From the NCBI GenBank assembly GCA_964019135.1, contig OZ025249.1, forward strand, positions 868,001-932,000: a DNA stretch of 64,000 bases, read 5' to 3'. The stretch comes from Arenicola marina. Its lineage: Eukaryota > Annelida > Polychaeta > Arenicolidae. This document shows positions 24,711 through 35,435 of the stretch, piece by piece. The notes below the pieces were generated by a model. It was not told the DNA's origin, searched no databases, and saw only the letters and a list, made by a program, of their open reading frames with translations. Position numbers and translations under genes: made by a program. Numbering within the stretch: the stretch's first letter is position 1; every line of letters begins with the position of its first letter.

Positions 24711-24825
24711 ACCGACGAAAGACTGCCGCGGAGGGGGATGCTGTTTTCGCCATAAGTTGTGTTTACGCACTTGCTCTGTTGCTACGGGACTGTTCCCCAA
24801 CACAATGCCCTCTCCTCGCCCGCAG

Positions 24826-25057
24826 GTCGATGTTCCCTCGGGAGCTGCCCGCTCGCTTCTCCTTCGTCAGCACGTTCCGGATGGCCAAGCAGACGTCCCG
24901 GGATGTGTGGGATCTGCTCCGGATCTCTGATCCGCGCGGTGACAACCAGTTCAGCGTACGTCTGGACGGCTCCACCAAGAACGTGAAGGTCTTCTACCTG
25001 GACTACGCCAACCAGCTACAGGAGGCCACCTTCCCCAGAAACAAGCGCATCAGACAG
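24826..25057 (+). CDS. COL9A1: Collagen alpha-1(IX)-like, exon C (core of NC4/TSPN domain)
   Basis: 232-nt exon between cccgcag and gtgcca. One base completes the Arg codon from exon B, then 77 codons end in phase 0. The peptide opens SMFPRELPARFSFVSTFRM, against human NLYPSGLPEEYSFLTTFRM, the most diagnostic segment of the TSPN fold. It goes on DVWDLLRISDPRGDNQFSVRL (human NIWQIQDSSGKEQVGIKI) and ends ATFPRNKRIRQ before the exon D sequence LFDKKWHK. The donor gtgcca is weak for a constitutive site. The reading frame is open throughout and codons are GC-rich, unlike flanking intron DNA. Among FACIT collagens the combination with exons E and F favours type IX over XII, XIV, XVI or XIX. Confidence 0.92.
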
Positions 25058-25187
25058 GTGCCAAACATGCTCAGCAATTTACAATAGTATCGTGAAACGT
25101 ACGCTTTAAGTATCAGCGCACGATATTAGGAAAGTAAGTTTGTGGGATTATGGCATTTCCAATGGAGTGTACATCTTGTTTGTTTGC

Positions 25188-27669
25188 CTGTTCGATAAGC
25201 AGTAGCACAAGCTACAGTCTAGCAAGCTGTATGACCGACTTATCATTGCATTTGTTCGACAAAAAGTGGCACAAGCTACAGTCTAGCATGCTGTTTGACC
25301 GACTTATCATTGCAGTTGTTCGACAAGAAGTGGCACAAGCTACAGCTGAGCATGCTGTATGACCGACTTATCATTGCAGTTGTTCGACAAGAAGTGGCAC
25401 AAGCTACAGCTGAGCATGCAGCATGACCGACTTATCATTGCAGTTGTTCGACAAGAAGTGGCACAAGCTACAGTCTAGCATGCTGTATGACCGACTTATC
25501 ATTGCAGTTGTTCGACAAGAAGTGGCACAAGCTACAGTCTAGCATGCTGTTTGACCGACTTATCATTGCAGTTGTTCGACAAGAAGTGGCACAAGCTACA
25601 GCTGAGCATGCAGCATGACCGACTTATCATTGCAGTTGTTCGACAAGAAGTGGCACAAGCTACAGCTGAGCATGCAGCATGACCGACTTATCATTGCAGT
25701 TGTTCGACAAGAAGTGGCACAAGCTACAGCTGAGCATGCAGCATGACCGACTTATCATTGCAGTTGTTCGACAAGAAGTGGCACAAGCTACAGTCTAGCA
25801 AGCTGTATGACCGACTTATCATTGCAGTTGTTCGACAAGAAGTGGCACAAGCTACAGCTGAGCATGCTGTATGACCGACTTATCATTGCAGTTGTTCGAC
25901 AAGAAGTGGCACAAGCTACAGCTGAGCATGCAGCATGACCGACTTATCATTGCAGTTGTTCGACAAGAAGTGACACAAGCTACAGTCTAGCATGCTGTAT
26001 GACCGACTTATCATTGCAGTTGTTCGACAAGAAGTGGCACAAGCTACAGCTGAGCATGCAGCATGACCGACTTATCATTGCAGTTGTTCGACAAGAAGTG
26101 GCACAAGCTACAGTCTAGCATGCTGTATGACCGACTTATCATTGCAGTTGTTCGACAAGAAGTGGCACAAGCTACAGCTGAGCATGCAGCATGACCGACT
26201 TATCATTGCAGTTGTTCAACAAGAAGTGGCACAAGCTACAGTCTAGCATGCTGTATGACCGACTTATCATTGCAGTTGTTCGACAAGAAGTGGCACAAGC
26301 TACAGCTGAGCATGCAGCATGACCGACTTATCATTGCAGTTGTTCGACAAGAAGTGGCACAAGCTACAGTCTAGCATGCTGTATGACCGACTTATCATTG
26401 CAGTTGTTCGACAAGAAGTGGCACAAGCTACAGCTGAGCATGCAGCATGACCGACTTATCATTGCAGTTGTTCGACAAGAAGTGGCACAAGCTACAGCTG
26501 AGCATGCAGCATGACCGACTTATCATTGCAGTTGTTCAATAAGAAGTGGCACAAGCTACAGTCTAGCATGCTGTATGACCGACTTATCATTGCAGTTGTT
26601 CGACAAGAAGTGGCACAAGCTACAGTCTAGCAAGCTGTATGACCGACTTATCATTGCAGTTGTTCGACAAGAAGTGGCACAAGCTACAGTCTAGCATGCT
26701 GTATGACCGACTTATCATTGCAGTTGTTCAACAAGAAGTGGCACAAGCTACAGCTGAGCATGCAGCATGACCGACTTATCATTGCAGTTGTTCGACAAGA
26801 AGTGGCACAAGCTACAGCTGAGCATGCAGCATGACCGACTTATCATTGCAGTTGTTCAACAAGAAGTGGCACAAGCTACAGTCTAGCATGCTGTATGACC
26901 GACTTATCATTGCAGTTGTTCGACAAGAAGTGGCACAAGCTACAGCTGAGCATGCAGCATGACCGACTTATCATTGCAGTTGTTCGACAAGAAGTGGCAC
27001 AAGCTACAGCTGAGCATGCAGCATGACCGACTTATCATTGCAGTTGTTCAACAAGAAGTGGCACAAGCTACAGTCTAGCATGCTGTATGACCGACTTATC
27101 ATTGCAGTTGTTCGACAAGAAGTGGCACAAGCTACAGCTGAGCATGCAGCATGACCGACTTATCATTGCAGTTGTTCGACAAGAAGTGGCACAAGCTACA
27201 GCTGAGCATGCAGCATGACCGACTTATCATTGCAGTTGTTCGACAAGAAGTGGCACAAGCTACAGTCTAGCATGCTGTATGACCGACTTATCATTGCAGT
27301 TGTTCGACAAGAAGTGGCACAAGCTACAGCTGAGCATGCTGTATGACCGACTTATCATTGCAGTTGTTCGACAAGAAGTGGCACAAGCTACAGCTGAGCA
27401 TGCAGCATGACCGACTTATCATTGCAGTTGTTCGACAAGAAGTGGCACAAGCTACAGTCTAGCATGCTGTATGACCGACTTATCATTGCAGTTGTTCGAC
27501 AAGAAGTGGCACAAGCTACAGCTGAGCATGCAGCATGACCGACTTATCATTGCAGTTGTTCGACAAGAAGTGGCACAAGCTACAGCTGAGCATGCAGCAT
27601 GACCGACTTATCATTGCAGTTGTTCGACAAGAAGTGGCACAAGCTACAGCTGAGCATGCAGCATGACCG
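25188..27669 (+). repeat. 64-bp minisatellite made of the intron C-D / exon D junction
   Basis: 39 copies at an exact 64-bp period (starts at 25188, 25252, 25316 and so on to 27620) with no net indel. Each unit is 50 exon bases beginning TTGTTCGACAAGAAGTGGCA plus 14 intron bases ACTTATCATTGCAG. The copy starting at 27620 is the functional exon D start, after which sequence changes from CGACTTATC to CGCGTGGAG. From 25316 on all 37 copies show an AG acceptor; the copy at 25252 reads GCAT and the first is degraded. Three subtypes differ around the CTGAGCATGCAGC segment (GCTGAGCATGCAGC, GTCTAGCATGCTGT, GCTGAGCATGCTGT) and alternate irregularly. Confidence 0.96.
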
Positions 27670-27787
27670 CGTGGAGCTGTACGTGGACTGTGAGAACGTG
27701 GCCGCCGCTCCCGTCCAGTCCCGAGGACCCGTCGACGTCAACGGAGATATCGTCATGGGCAAAAACCTGCAAGGGAATACCGTCAGG
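27620..27787 (+). CDS. COL9A1: Collagen alpha-1(IX)-like, exon D (NC4/TSPN domain)
   Basis: 168 nt, 56 codons, phase 0 at both ends, between attgcag and gtaggg. It opens LFDKKWHKLQLSMQHDRVEL (human LFDSQWHKIMIGVERSSATL), then YVDCENV with the second conserved Cys (human FVDCNRI), SRGPVDVNGDIVMGK (human PRGPIDIDGFAVLGK) and ends NTVR. I chose the acceptor at 27619 because it is the only one of 37 repeated acceptors that leads into the full open frame; any upstream copy shifts the frame (64 is not a multiple of 3) and meets a stop. The first 50 bases are identical to units of the intronic array, so about 16 codons of this domain lie inside a minisatellite. Confidence 0.93.
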
Positions 27788-27889
27788 GTAGGGTCATGTC
27801 GCCATGGTCACTTTACAAATACCGTGTGATACCTCATGTATCAAATATTGTAATACATTGGGGTATGTTGCAGTAAACTAATTACCGGA

Positions 27890-27908
27890 GATGGGTGACT
27901 GAATACAG
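27890..27908. repeat. Target-site duplication, left copy
   Basis: GATGGGTGACTGAATACAG, 19 bp, identical to 34191-34209. It adjoins the A-rich 3' end of the LINE. Confidence 0.95.
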
Positions 27909-30900
27909 TATTTTTTTCCCAAACGGTACATGAGTCACATTTAAAGTCATTTCATAGTATGTTTTACACACAGTAATCTTACATACATAATATAATGACC
28001 TGCTTGACAGAGCAAGCTCTCGGGGTTTCCATTTTCCCTCTACTTTTGCTTTTAATCTTGGCGATAGATGTTTTTCAAGCTCGTATGTGACTTTAATACA
28101 GGCGATGGTTCCAGAGGAACTTGGCTCGGTATCGCTATATTTACATTGGGATATATATCTTTTGACAATTATCATTATATGATTGACCAAGACAGAGGGA
28201 GTCACACTTTGATCTCCCAGTAAAACAGATTTTTTAGACAAGTTTAATCGTACACATTCCGTACTGCGGCTTAACCATCTATCTATTGCGATCCACAGCG
28301 ATCTCACACTCTCGCAGTCATAAAATAAATGCTCTAGTGTTTCGCATGACATTTTACAAAACGTACACAGATCTGTTTCGCTAAGTTTACACATAAATAA
28401 GAATTTATTGGTGGGTAATATTCTATGCAATATTTTAAATTGAAAACTTCTACTTCTCTCATTTGTAGTTGTTTTATAAGGTAGGGTGTACATACTTGTC
28501 CATTCTTCTGCATCAATTGTAGTGCTGAGCTGCTCTGACCATTTCATTTCATTATTTCTATGGTAGCTCAGCGACTCAGCAAAAATTCTATAAACCCTTT
28601 TACAAAGTAGTGGCGACTCATACAATGTTTTCATTCAAACACTTGCAACTTTTGGCATATGCGGGTCCCATTCTTTGATATTGCGTCTCCATTCGCGTGG
28701 AATACAATGAATTAAGCTGTAGAAGTCGGCAAAATTAATATTCAGACTATACTTCAAAATAAAATCTTGGAAACCCATAAAATTGCCATCTTCATTAGTT
28801 AAGTCTATTACACGCGTAACACCTTTCTCTGTGAACTCCTTCTCCCTGCAAGTTAAGTTGGAATTTGTTAAGAAATATGCATGCCATATAGGTCGATACA
28901 GATCACAATCATCTTTCAGACAGCCGGTCTGTTTTCTAAATTCTTGCCATGAGGCTACAACATGTATCCAGAAACGGTTATAGGTGGGCGCGAAGGCCTC
29001 ACTTGATTTCGAATCAAGCTCCCAGCAGGACTTATAGTTAAAACATATAGTATCTCTAAATAAACTCTGCCAAGCACCCTCCTGCGTAATCAATCTCTTT
29101 ATCCATGTTATCTTTATAGCCTTTAAAAAAGAAGTAAAGTGAGTCAGTTTGACACCCCCGCAGTTAAAGTCCTGAGCCATCCGATTTAACGTTACCTTGG
29201 GCCTTTTTCCACCCCAGATAAAAGTGCGAACAGCTTTGTTTATACGCTCGATATACGGGCGGTCAGGGTTGGGTAGAACTGATGCAACATGGATCAGCTT
29301 AGGCAAAGCCAACGTCTTAACTACCGTGACCCTACCCGTCAGAGACAACTGGCGTTTACTGTATATTCTTAAAGTATTTTCAAATTCAGCAATTTTCTGC
29401 GAATAATTTACTGTGATCATTTTATCTAGGTCGGTGTCAAAGTAAATACCTAACAATATAAAATTGCTGACCCAAGATAACTGCATTTCGTCGTGGCTTT
29501 CTCGATACCCCGTGGGGCTGAGTCCAATGTGGATAGCTTTAGTCTTTTCAATATTAATCTTCAAGCCAGAACATACATGGAACGACTCAAAAACACTCAA
29601 GGCATTTCTCATGGAGGAGTTAGTTCCATCCAGAAGCAAAAACGTCAGCATATTGACCTATCTTATACTGTTTGTGTAATACACGTATACCCTTAATGCT
29701 ATCGTCCCACTTTATGGCCATAGTGAGGGGATCAATAGCTAAAATGAACAGGTACGGGGAAAGAGAATCTCCCTGTCGACAACCTCGTCTAATGCTAAAA
29801 CAATCGGACAAAAAACCGTTATTAATGGCACGGCTGGTTGGGTCATTGTATAACACTTCGTACCATTTGATAAAAGTATCGCCGAAATTATATTCACGTA
29901 GTACCCTTGCGATATATGTCCAGCTGAGCGTATCTAACGCTTTCTCGAAGTCGATCAGAAGGATTTCCCCCGATTTTTTATTAGATATTAAGTATTGAAT
30001 GATGTCGAAAACCAGCCGAGTGTTTTCACCGATATATCTTCCCTTCAAGAAACCTTTTTGATCTGGGCTTATTATATCTACCAATATATGTTTCATACGT
30101 TTTGCTAGTATACCAGTAAACAGTTTTAGGTCTGCGTTTAATAGTGAAATTGGGCGCCAATTGCTTAAAAACTCTCTAGGTTTGTCCCCCTTTGGCAAAC
30201 ACGTAATAATTCCTTGCTTCTGCACAGTCGACAAAGAGCCAGTATGAAGGGCATATTGTATACTTTTATACATATACATATTAATATATTCCCAGAAGAA
30301 TTTGTAGCACTCTGCTGGGAAGCCGTCGCTACCCGGAGATTTATTGTTTTTCATCGATTGTAGAACTTCTGCTGTCTCATTCATACTCATATCCTTGTCA
30401 CATAACTGTCGTTGCTCTGCTGAGAGCCGTTTAATATTACGATTGGTCAAAAATTTGTCCATACATTCCCCCTGTTTAATATGGTTCGCGCTGGAGTAGA
30501 GGTTCTCATAAAATCGTTTTAGCTCTTTTAATACCTCTTCTGGTCTCACGATATCCTTCCCCTCGACATTAACCCCAGTTATCAGTTTATTTACATACTT
30601 TCTTTTCTCTAGACTGCAAATTTTTTACTGGGTTTCTCACTATCTTCGTAGAACTGAGCTTTGGATCTTAAAAAAATACCCCTAGCTTTAGGAAGCTCAA
30701 GTTTCTCGAGCTGTACTTTCAAGCCGTCGATTTCATTATCTATGTTACATGAGACAGTGCTTTGAGCTCTGTCTCTACTCTCTTCTAATGTAGCGATGTC
30801 ATTTTCTAACCATCTTTCAAGCCCATCGCACATTTTCTTTTTATGACTGCAGAATGTTATTGTTCGCCCCCGAATTTCTAATTTAATTATCTCAAACAAC

Positions 30901-31647
30901 AGTTGATCATTAATACTAAAAACTATGTTATTGCTGTCCGACGGGTTCATTTTATATTGTTCTACGACCATGCTTATAGACTGTCTCACCATCTGAGCAT
31001 ATTCCAGGTCTCTGAGCAAAGAGGTGTTAAATTTCCATACTCCCTTACCGCGCTCTGCCGCATATAATTCAATTTCAACACACAGCAGTGAGTGATCCGT
31101 CCTGTAGCCGGGTTTGATATCGGCTTTGCTTAACATAGCATTTGCATCAGTCGAAGTTAAGAAAAAATCCAGTCGTGCGCGTTGACCTTTGCGCTGCTGA
31201 TTGTTGTCCATGTATATCTACGAGTTTTAGGATGTCTAATTCTCCAACAATCTAATAGGTCCAGATTAACAGTAAACTCTGAGACTTGTCTCTTAGCTCT
31301 GACATTGTTCTCCCGTTTGTAACCTATGCAATCCAGTTTGAAATCTAAAACCATGTTCCAGTCACCGCACATGATGGTACTAGCATTATCTAATTTATTT
31401 ACTCTATCATATATATCTATATAGAACTGTGCGGAGTCGATATTCGGTCCGTAGACATTTACAAGTGTAAATCGATACCCGTTTATGCTAATATCTAAAA
31501 TAAGCAAGTTGTCCAATTTCATCTTTCTCAACTGCATGTACGCAGTGGTCAACAGTATTTTTTATAACGGTGGCCACTCCGCGTGCTTCTGAAGAGGGTA
31601 AATTGACATAGCACAAACCACCGCACTGGTCATTCAGTGCTTCATGC

Positions 31648-31829
31648 GACTACCGAAATGGACATCTTGGAGGCACCAAAATACATATCATTTTGACTAC
31701 CGAAATGGACATCTTGGAGGCACCAAAATACATATCATTTTGACTACCGAAATGGACATCTTGGAGGCACCAAAAAACATATCATTTTGACTACCGAAAT
31801 GGACATCTTGGAGGCACCAAAAAACATAT
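31648..31829. repeat. 47-bp tandem repeat (about 4 copies) inside LINE ORF2
   Basis: Starts at 31648, 31695, 31742 and 31789 with the core GACTACCGAAATGGACATCT. On the minus strand the unit encodes the endonuclease LQDVHFGS region, so the array arose inside the LINE by duplication of its own coding DNA, probably after insertion. The copies are nearly identical. Confidence 0.94.
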
Positions 31830-32043
31830 TTTTCACTTTGAGCCACTCTACAACATCCATGCGCTTAACCGAGGAACCAAGGCCTCTAACATTCATACAA
31901 CACATAGGGTGAGATATGCGATCGGAGTACCCGGCGCGGAGATTTAGAGCATGCGGACTCACTCTTTCCGCTAATAGGCGGACCAATATTAACCGAACGC
32001 AAAATCCGCGGTCCGCGTGAATGTTGCACTTGCTGCACTGCAC

Positions 32044-32986
32044 AAATTTTGAAGATCGTTAAATAGTGCCATAAAATCAATCAACGGATACGTATTGTGT
32101 TCATTATCTTATTCTCGTTGTTATAATATTATTTACAGATTTTTTGCAGGTCACAATACTACTATATATATATTAAACGTGTTGTGCGGCCTGGACGCCA
32201 TGTTAGAAATCCTCGTGATCCTCGTCTGGGTGGGGAGTAAGGTCTGGGAGTAAAATGTACCACGGGACCGCCCTATCGGACCACAATCTCCGCGTTCGCT
32301 TATGCACTCCGCGGAGTCCGACTACTCCGCTCGCATACGAACCGACGAACGGATGACCGAACTCACCCATAGATATACTCATGGTGGAAATGTAGTGAGC
32401 AATACACAGACCACTTTGACAGGTGCGTCTTTTATGACATGTACCGATATGGGGGTTGCGAAGTGTTTGTGGGGTCCAGACAACATAGCAGGTCTATGAA
32501 CTAATAGGGATTAATATAGAACTATATTAATAATAGATTGGGAATCAAAACACAGTAGAGGAAGGAGGGCAGAAGGAAGCAACAAAAAAAAGGTGGCAAA
32601 CACAAAATAGCACAAGAGCCGCTACCAGCGGTTGAGAGATCCCTGGTTAAAATTTACATGTACAACCTTCCGTTTCGTTCACGAAGGAAACGGCCGCGAA
32701 CATATGCATAATGCCTGGAGAAACTATGCATATAAACAAACACAGGCGACCATGGTTTGATTTCAACGATTGTATAGTTTCATTTACACGTCATTAAGAT
32801 TCAATACCGTTTGTATTGAGGGCACACACGGAGATGCGGAACAGTTTGAAACCGGTACAACATAAAACTGGATTACACGCAGCGCTTGAACTCATGGCTG
32901 AACTCAAATGTCATTGGGGCCACCTCAAAAACCACGTATTCCCCTGTGGTCATTGCAGCGGAGATACGTCATTGGTACACTACGTC
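32044..32986. other. Spacer between LINE ORF1 and ORF2
   Basis: About 940 bp between the ORF1 stop and the ORF2 start, longer than in mammalian L1. I see no open frame of note. There is a short inverted repeat (CCGTTTC...GAAACGG near 32670-32693). A second insertion or an internal control sequence cannot be excluded. Confidence 0.5.
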
Positions 32987-33896
32987 TCAATTGTTGGTGC
33001 TCTTGTTAGCTGCAACATTAAAAGACTCTAGCCAACTCTCTGGCAATTCGTGTACTGTATGAACATGGTATGTCTTGTTGTTTACAATCAGTCGGTTACC
33101 TAATGCTGTGGATTTTGCACCGCTTGCCCATGCCGCCTTCATCAAGGGAATAAGTCTTCTCTTCTCATCTTGGATGTGCTAGGGGAAGTCTTCTTCAATA
33201 AATATTGAAGTCCCTCGCAGATGTTTCTTGTGGTTCCAGACCTTCTGCCTGTCGTCGAAGTATGCAAAGCGCACGATGATGGGCCGCGGCTTTCGGTGAG
33301 GCGCCCCCTGTCGTCGACTTCTGACCCAGACGATGACAGCGTTGCAGACGTATGTCGCCAGCGTTCTCGATTCCGAGCTTGGCTTTGATGGTTTCCTTGA
33401 CGACCGCAGCACTATCTTCTTTATCCCACGCCGACTCTGCGATCCCATGGATGACAAGGTTCTCCCTCCTGCCGTATGCCTCAAGGGCTGTCATTTTTTT
33501 CTTTAAATCTTCGTTTTCAAATTTGAGGCTTTCCAGAGTCTGGACTGGATATTGCCGTTCGAATTTTATTAGTTTTTGTTTCAAGGTCTCGTTTTCTTTT
33601 TCAAGCTTATCCACCCTGTCACTGGTTAAGTGGGCGAGGTCCTTTATGGAATGTAGTTCTTCTTTCATAATACGGATATCTTCCTGCATCTGGGGCAGGC
33701 AAGACACCTTCTGCAGAATTTCGGCCAGCATGGGTTGTTGGTTTTTAGCGGTCGCCATCTCTTCTGATGCGTTAATCTTAGTACTAGTATCCACTGATGT
33801 CGTCTCAGTCCAGGTTAGCAGAGTTCCTTGCTTCTTGTCCTCCGGTTTATCCTGTTTCGCACCGCTACTGTTTCGCCGTCTCTTAGATTTCCCCAT
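32987..33896 (-). pseudogene. LINE ORF1: coiled-coil RNA-binding protein, degraded
   Basis: Chosen start MGKSKRRRNSSGAK at 33896: basic N-terminus, and upstream codons look like 5' UTR. Residues about 57-142 are a heptad-rich coiled coil (LTSDRVDKLEKENETLKQKL). Then comes the L1 ORF1-type RRM segment with RRENLVIHGIAE and RLQRCHRLGQ, and a C-terminal domain with RPIIVRFAYFDDRQKVW and MKAAWASGAKSTALGNRLIV. In L1-type elements this protein trimerises and coats the element RNA. One frameshift near 33305 and one in-frame TAG after IEEDFP (about 33180) break it. The stop is at 32987-32989. Confidence 0.9.
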
Positions 33897-34136
33897 GATC
33901 CATTTTGAGACAGCCCCCGGAAGAGCCGGTGAATTCAAGCGACTTCCCGTGTCCCGACAACGTTGAAGTTTCCTCGGAGTATCTTGCTTTATACCAGCGG
34001 CACTCCCTTGAAACTTTACATGTGGAATCTCTAGTACGTAGTATCTCATGTTAATCCTTGGCTCAACATATCGATCTAAGTGTCTTTAACCTGCGAGGGA
34101 TCTCCACGTTGGTAGATCACGTCCACCTCGCAGCGG

Positions 34137-34144
34137 CCATCTTG
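34137..34144 (-). promoter_or_regulatory. YY1-like motif in LINE 5' UTR
   Basis: CCATCTTG on +, that is CAAGATGGCCGC on the element strand, about 12 bases from the apparent element start (GGAGCTCAAGATGGCC). Human L1 has a YY1 site in CAAGATGGCCG at the same place, where it positions transcription initiation. The likeness is seen; the function here is inferred. Confidence 0.55.
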
Positions 34145-34150
34145 AGCTCC

Positions 34151-34180
34151 TGTCAATACTGACTGAATACAGTATTGACA
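34151..34180. repeat. Perfect hairpin at the LINE 5' junction
   Basis: The arms TGTCAATACTG and CAGTATTGACA surround an 8-base loop. The loop and right arm include GACTGAATACAGTATT, which equals the end of the target duplication plus the first four bases at the opposite junction. This suggests extra sequence copied in when the 5' end was joined. Confidence 0.85.
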
Positions 34181-34190
34181 AGACTAGGGG

Positions 34191-34209
34191 GATGGGTGAC
34201 TGAATACAG
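34191..34209. repeat. Target-site duplication, right copy
   Basis: GATGGGTGACTGAATACAG, identical to 27890-27908, at the 5' end of the LINE. Confidence 0.95.
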
Positions 34210-34439
34210 CAATAACATGACAACTGGGTGACCGGTTTGATGTCCCCTGAGGCGTTGCCTGATGTCGACGCTATGTTGAGTGCGCTCTACGTATTGCTGT
34301 TACAGTTGCTTCCTACGTTCGACGCCAATAAGGCCTGCTTTCATGCAGATAAAAATAATGAGGTGCGCTTTTCAGCCTTACAGACAAAAAAAAGGTCTTA
34401 AGTTGTAAGTTACAGCTGTCATCCGATCCCCTGGAGGAT

Positions 34440-35435
34440 AGTACGTTTCTTTGCTCACGACCCATGTCCTGTCATGCTTACGGCCTCAGTCCTGCAATGC
34501 GTACGGCCTTTGTCCTGGCATACTTACAGCCTTAGTCCTGTCATGCTTACGGCCTTAGTCCTGTCATGCTTACGGCCTTAGTCCTGTCATGATTACGGCC
34601 TTAGTCCTGTCATGCTTACGGCCGTAGTCCTATTATGCTTACGGCCTTAGTCCTGTCATGATTACGGCCTTAGTCCTGTCATGATTACGGTCTTAGTCCT
34701 GTCATGATTACGGCCTTAGTCCTGTCATGCTTACGGCCTTAGTCCTGTCATGCTTACGGCCTTAGTCCTGTCATGCTTACGGCCTAAGTCCTATCATGTT
34801 TATGGCCTAAGTCCTGTCATGCTTACGCCCTTAGTCCTATTATGCTTACGGCCTTAGTCCTGTCATGATTACGGCCTTAGTCCTGTCATGATTGCGGCCT
34901 TAGTCCTGTCATGATTACGGCCTTAGTCCTGTCATGCTTACGGCCTTAGTCCTGTCATGATTACGGCTTTAGTTCTGTCATGACTAGGGCCTTTGTCCTG
35001 TCATGCTTACGGCCTTAGTCCTGTCATGCTTACGGCCTTAGTCCTGTCATGCTTCCGGCCTAAGTCCTATCATGTTTATGGCCTTAGTCCTGTCATGCTG
35101 ACGGCCTTAGTCCTGTCATGATTACGGCCGTAGTCCTGTCATGCTTACGGCCTTAGTCCTATTATGCTTACAGCCTTAGTCCTGTCATGATTACGGCCTT
35201 AGTCCTGTGATTACGGCCTTAGCCCTGTCATGCTTACGGCCTTAGTCCTATCCGGCTTACGGCCTTAGTCCTGTCATGCGTACGGCCTTAGTCCTGTCAT
35301 GATTACGGCCTTTGTCCTGTCATGACTAGGGCCTTAGTCCTGTCATGCTTACGGCCTTAGTCCTGTCATGTTTACGGCCTTAGCCCTGTCATGCTTACGG
35401 CCTAAGTCCTATCATGTTTATGGCCTTAGTCCTGT
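34440..35435. repeat. Minisatellite, 23-bp unit, type 1
   Basis: About 43 copies with the core CGGCCTTAGTCCTGTCATGC and variants with ATGATTA or ATGTTTA. It passes smoothly into the type 2 array, to which it is clearly related (shared TTAGTCCTG / CTAGTCCTGGCAT and the same period). Confidence 0.95.

Larger units (their letters stand above)
27882..32043 (-). pseudogene. LINE ORF2: APE endonuclease and reverse transcriptase, degraded
   Basis: Endonuclease segments from about 31924: MCCMNVRGLGSSVKR, LQDVHFGS (in a 47-bp tandem repeat), CGGLCYVNLPSSEARGVA, LVNVYGPN, MCGDWNMVLD, RYTW and TDHSLLC. Reverse transcriptase: SPGSDGFPAECYKFFWEY, NWRPISLLNADLKL, DQKGFLKGRYIGENT, LLIDFEKALDTLSW, RRGCRQGDSLSPYLF. 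The YADD box is broken after QYAD by a frameshift near 29650. The C-terminal part has a CTFCK-X7-HLFYDC zinc-knuckle-like motif. Other lesions: a frameshift just after LQDVHFGS (about 31635), frameshifts near 31205 and 30615, and an in-frame stop at 28635. The last frame runs past the element end into flanking DNA (stop at 27882). The start at 32043 is uncertain. Confidence 0.9.
27909..34190 (-). mobile_element. Near full-length L1/Tx1-like non-LTR retrotransposon (LINE), disabled
   Basis: About 6.3 kb, antisense to the collagen gene in the D-E intron, bounded by a perfect 19-bp target-site duplication. Read on the minus strand: 5' UTR with a YY1-like CAAGATGGCCGC near its start, ORF1 (coiled coil plus RRM-like), a spacer of about 940 bp, ORF2 (endonuclease, reverse transcriptase, Cys-rich end) and a short A-rich tail (GGGAAAAAAATA). 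Two ORFs, the ORF1 type, the long target duplication and the poly-A end fit the L1/Tx1 group that inserts by target-primed reverse transcription. Both ORFs carry frameshifts and stops, so it is a dead copy. Confidence 0.93.

Noticed and set aside
24826-25057. Exon C as part of collagen XII, XIV, XVI or XIX, or of a thrombospondin
   Set aside because: The TSPN fold is shared, but the FDLQW, HCDPTKPQRETC and linker segments downstream match collagen IX alpha-1 best.
32044-32986. A separate DNA transposon or MITE in the LINE spacer
   Set aside because: No terminal inverted repeats or target duplications found; only short internal inverted repeats.
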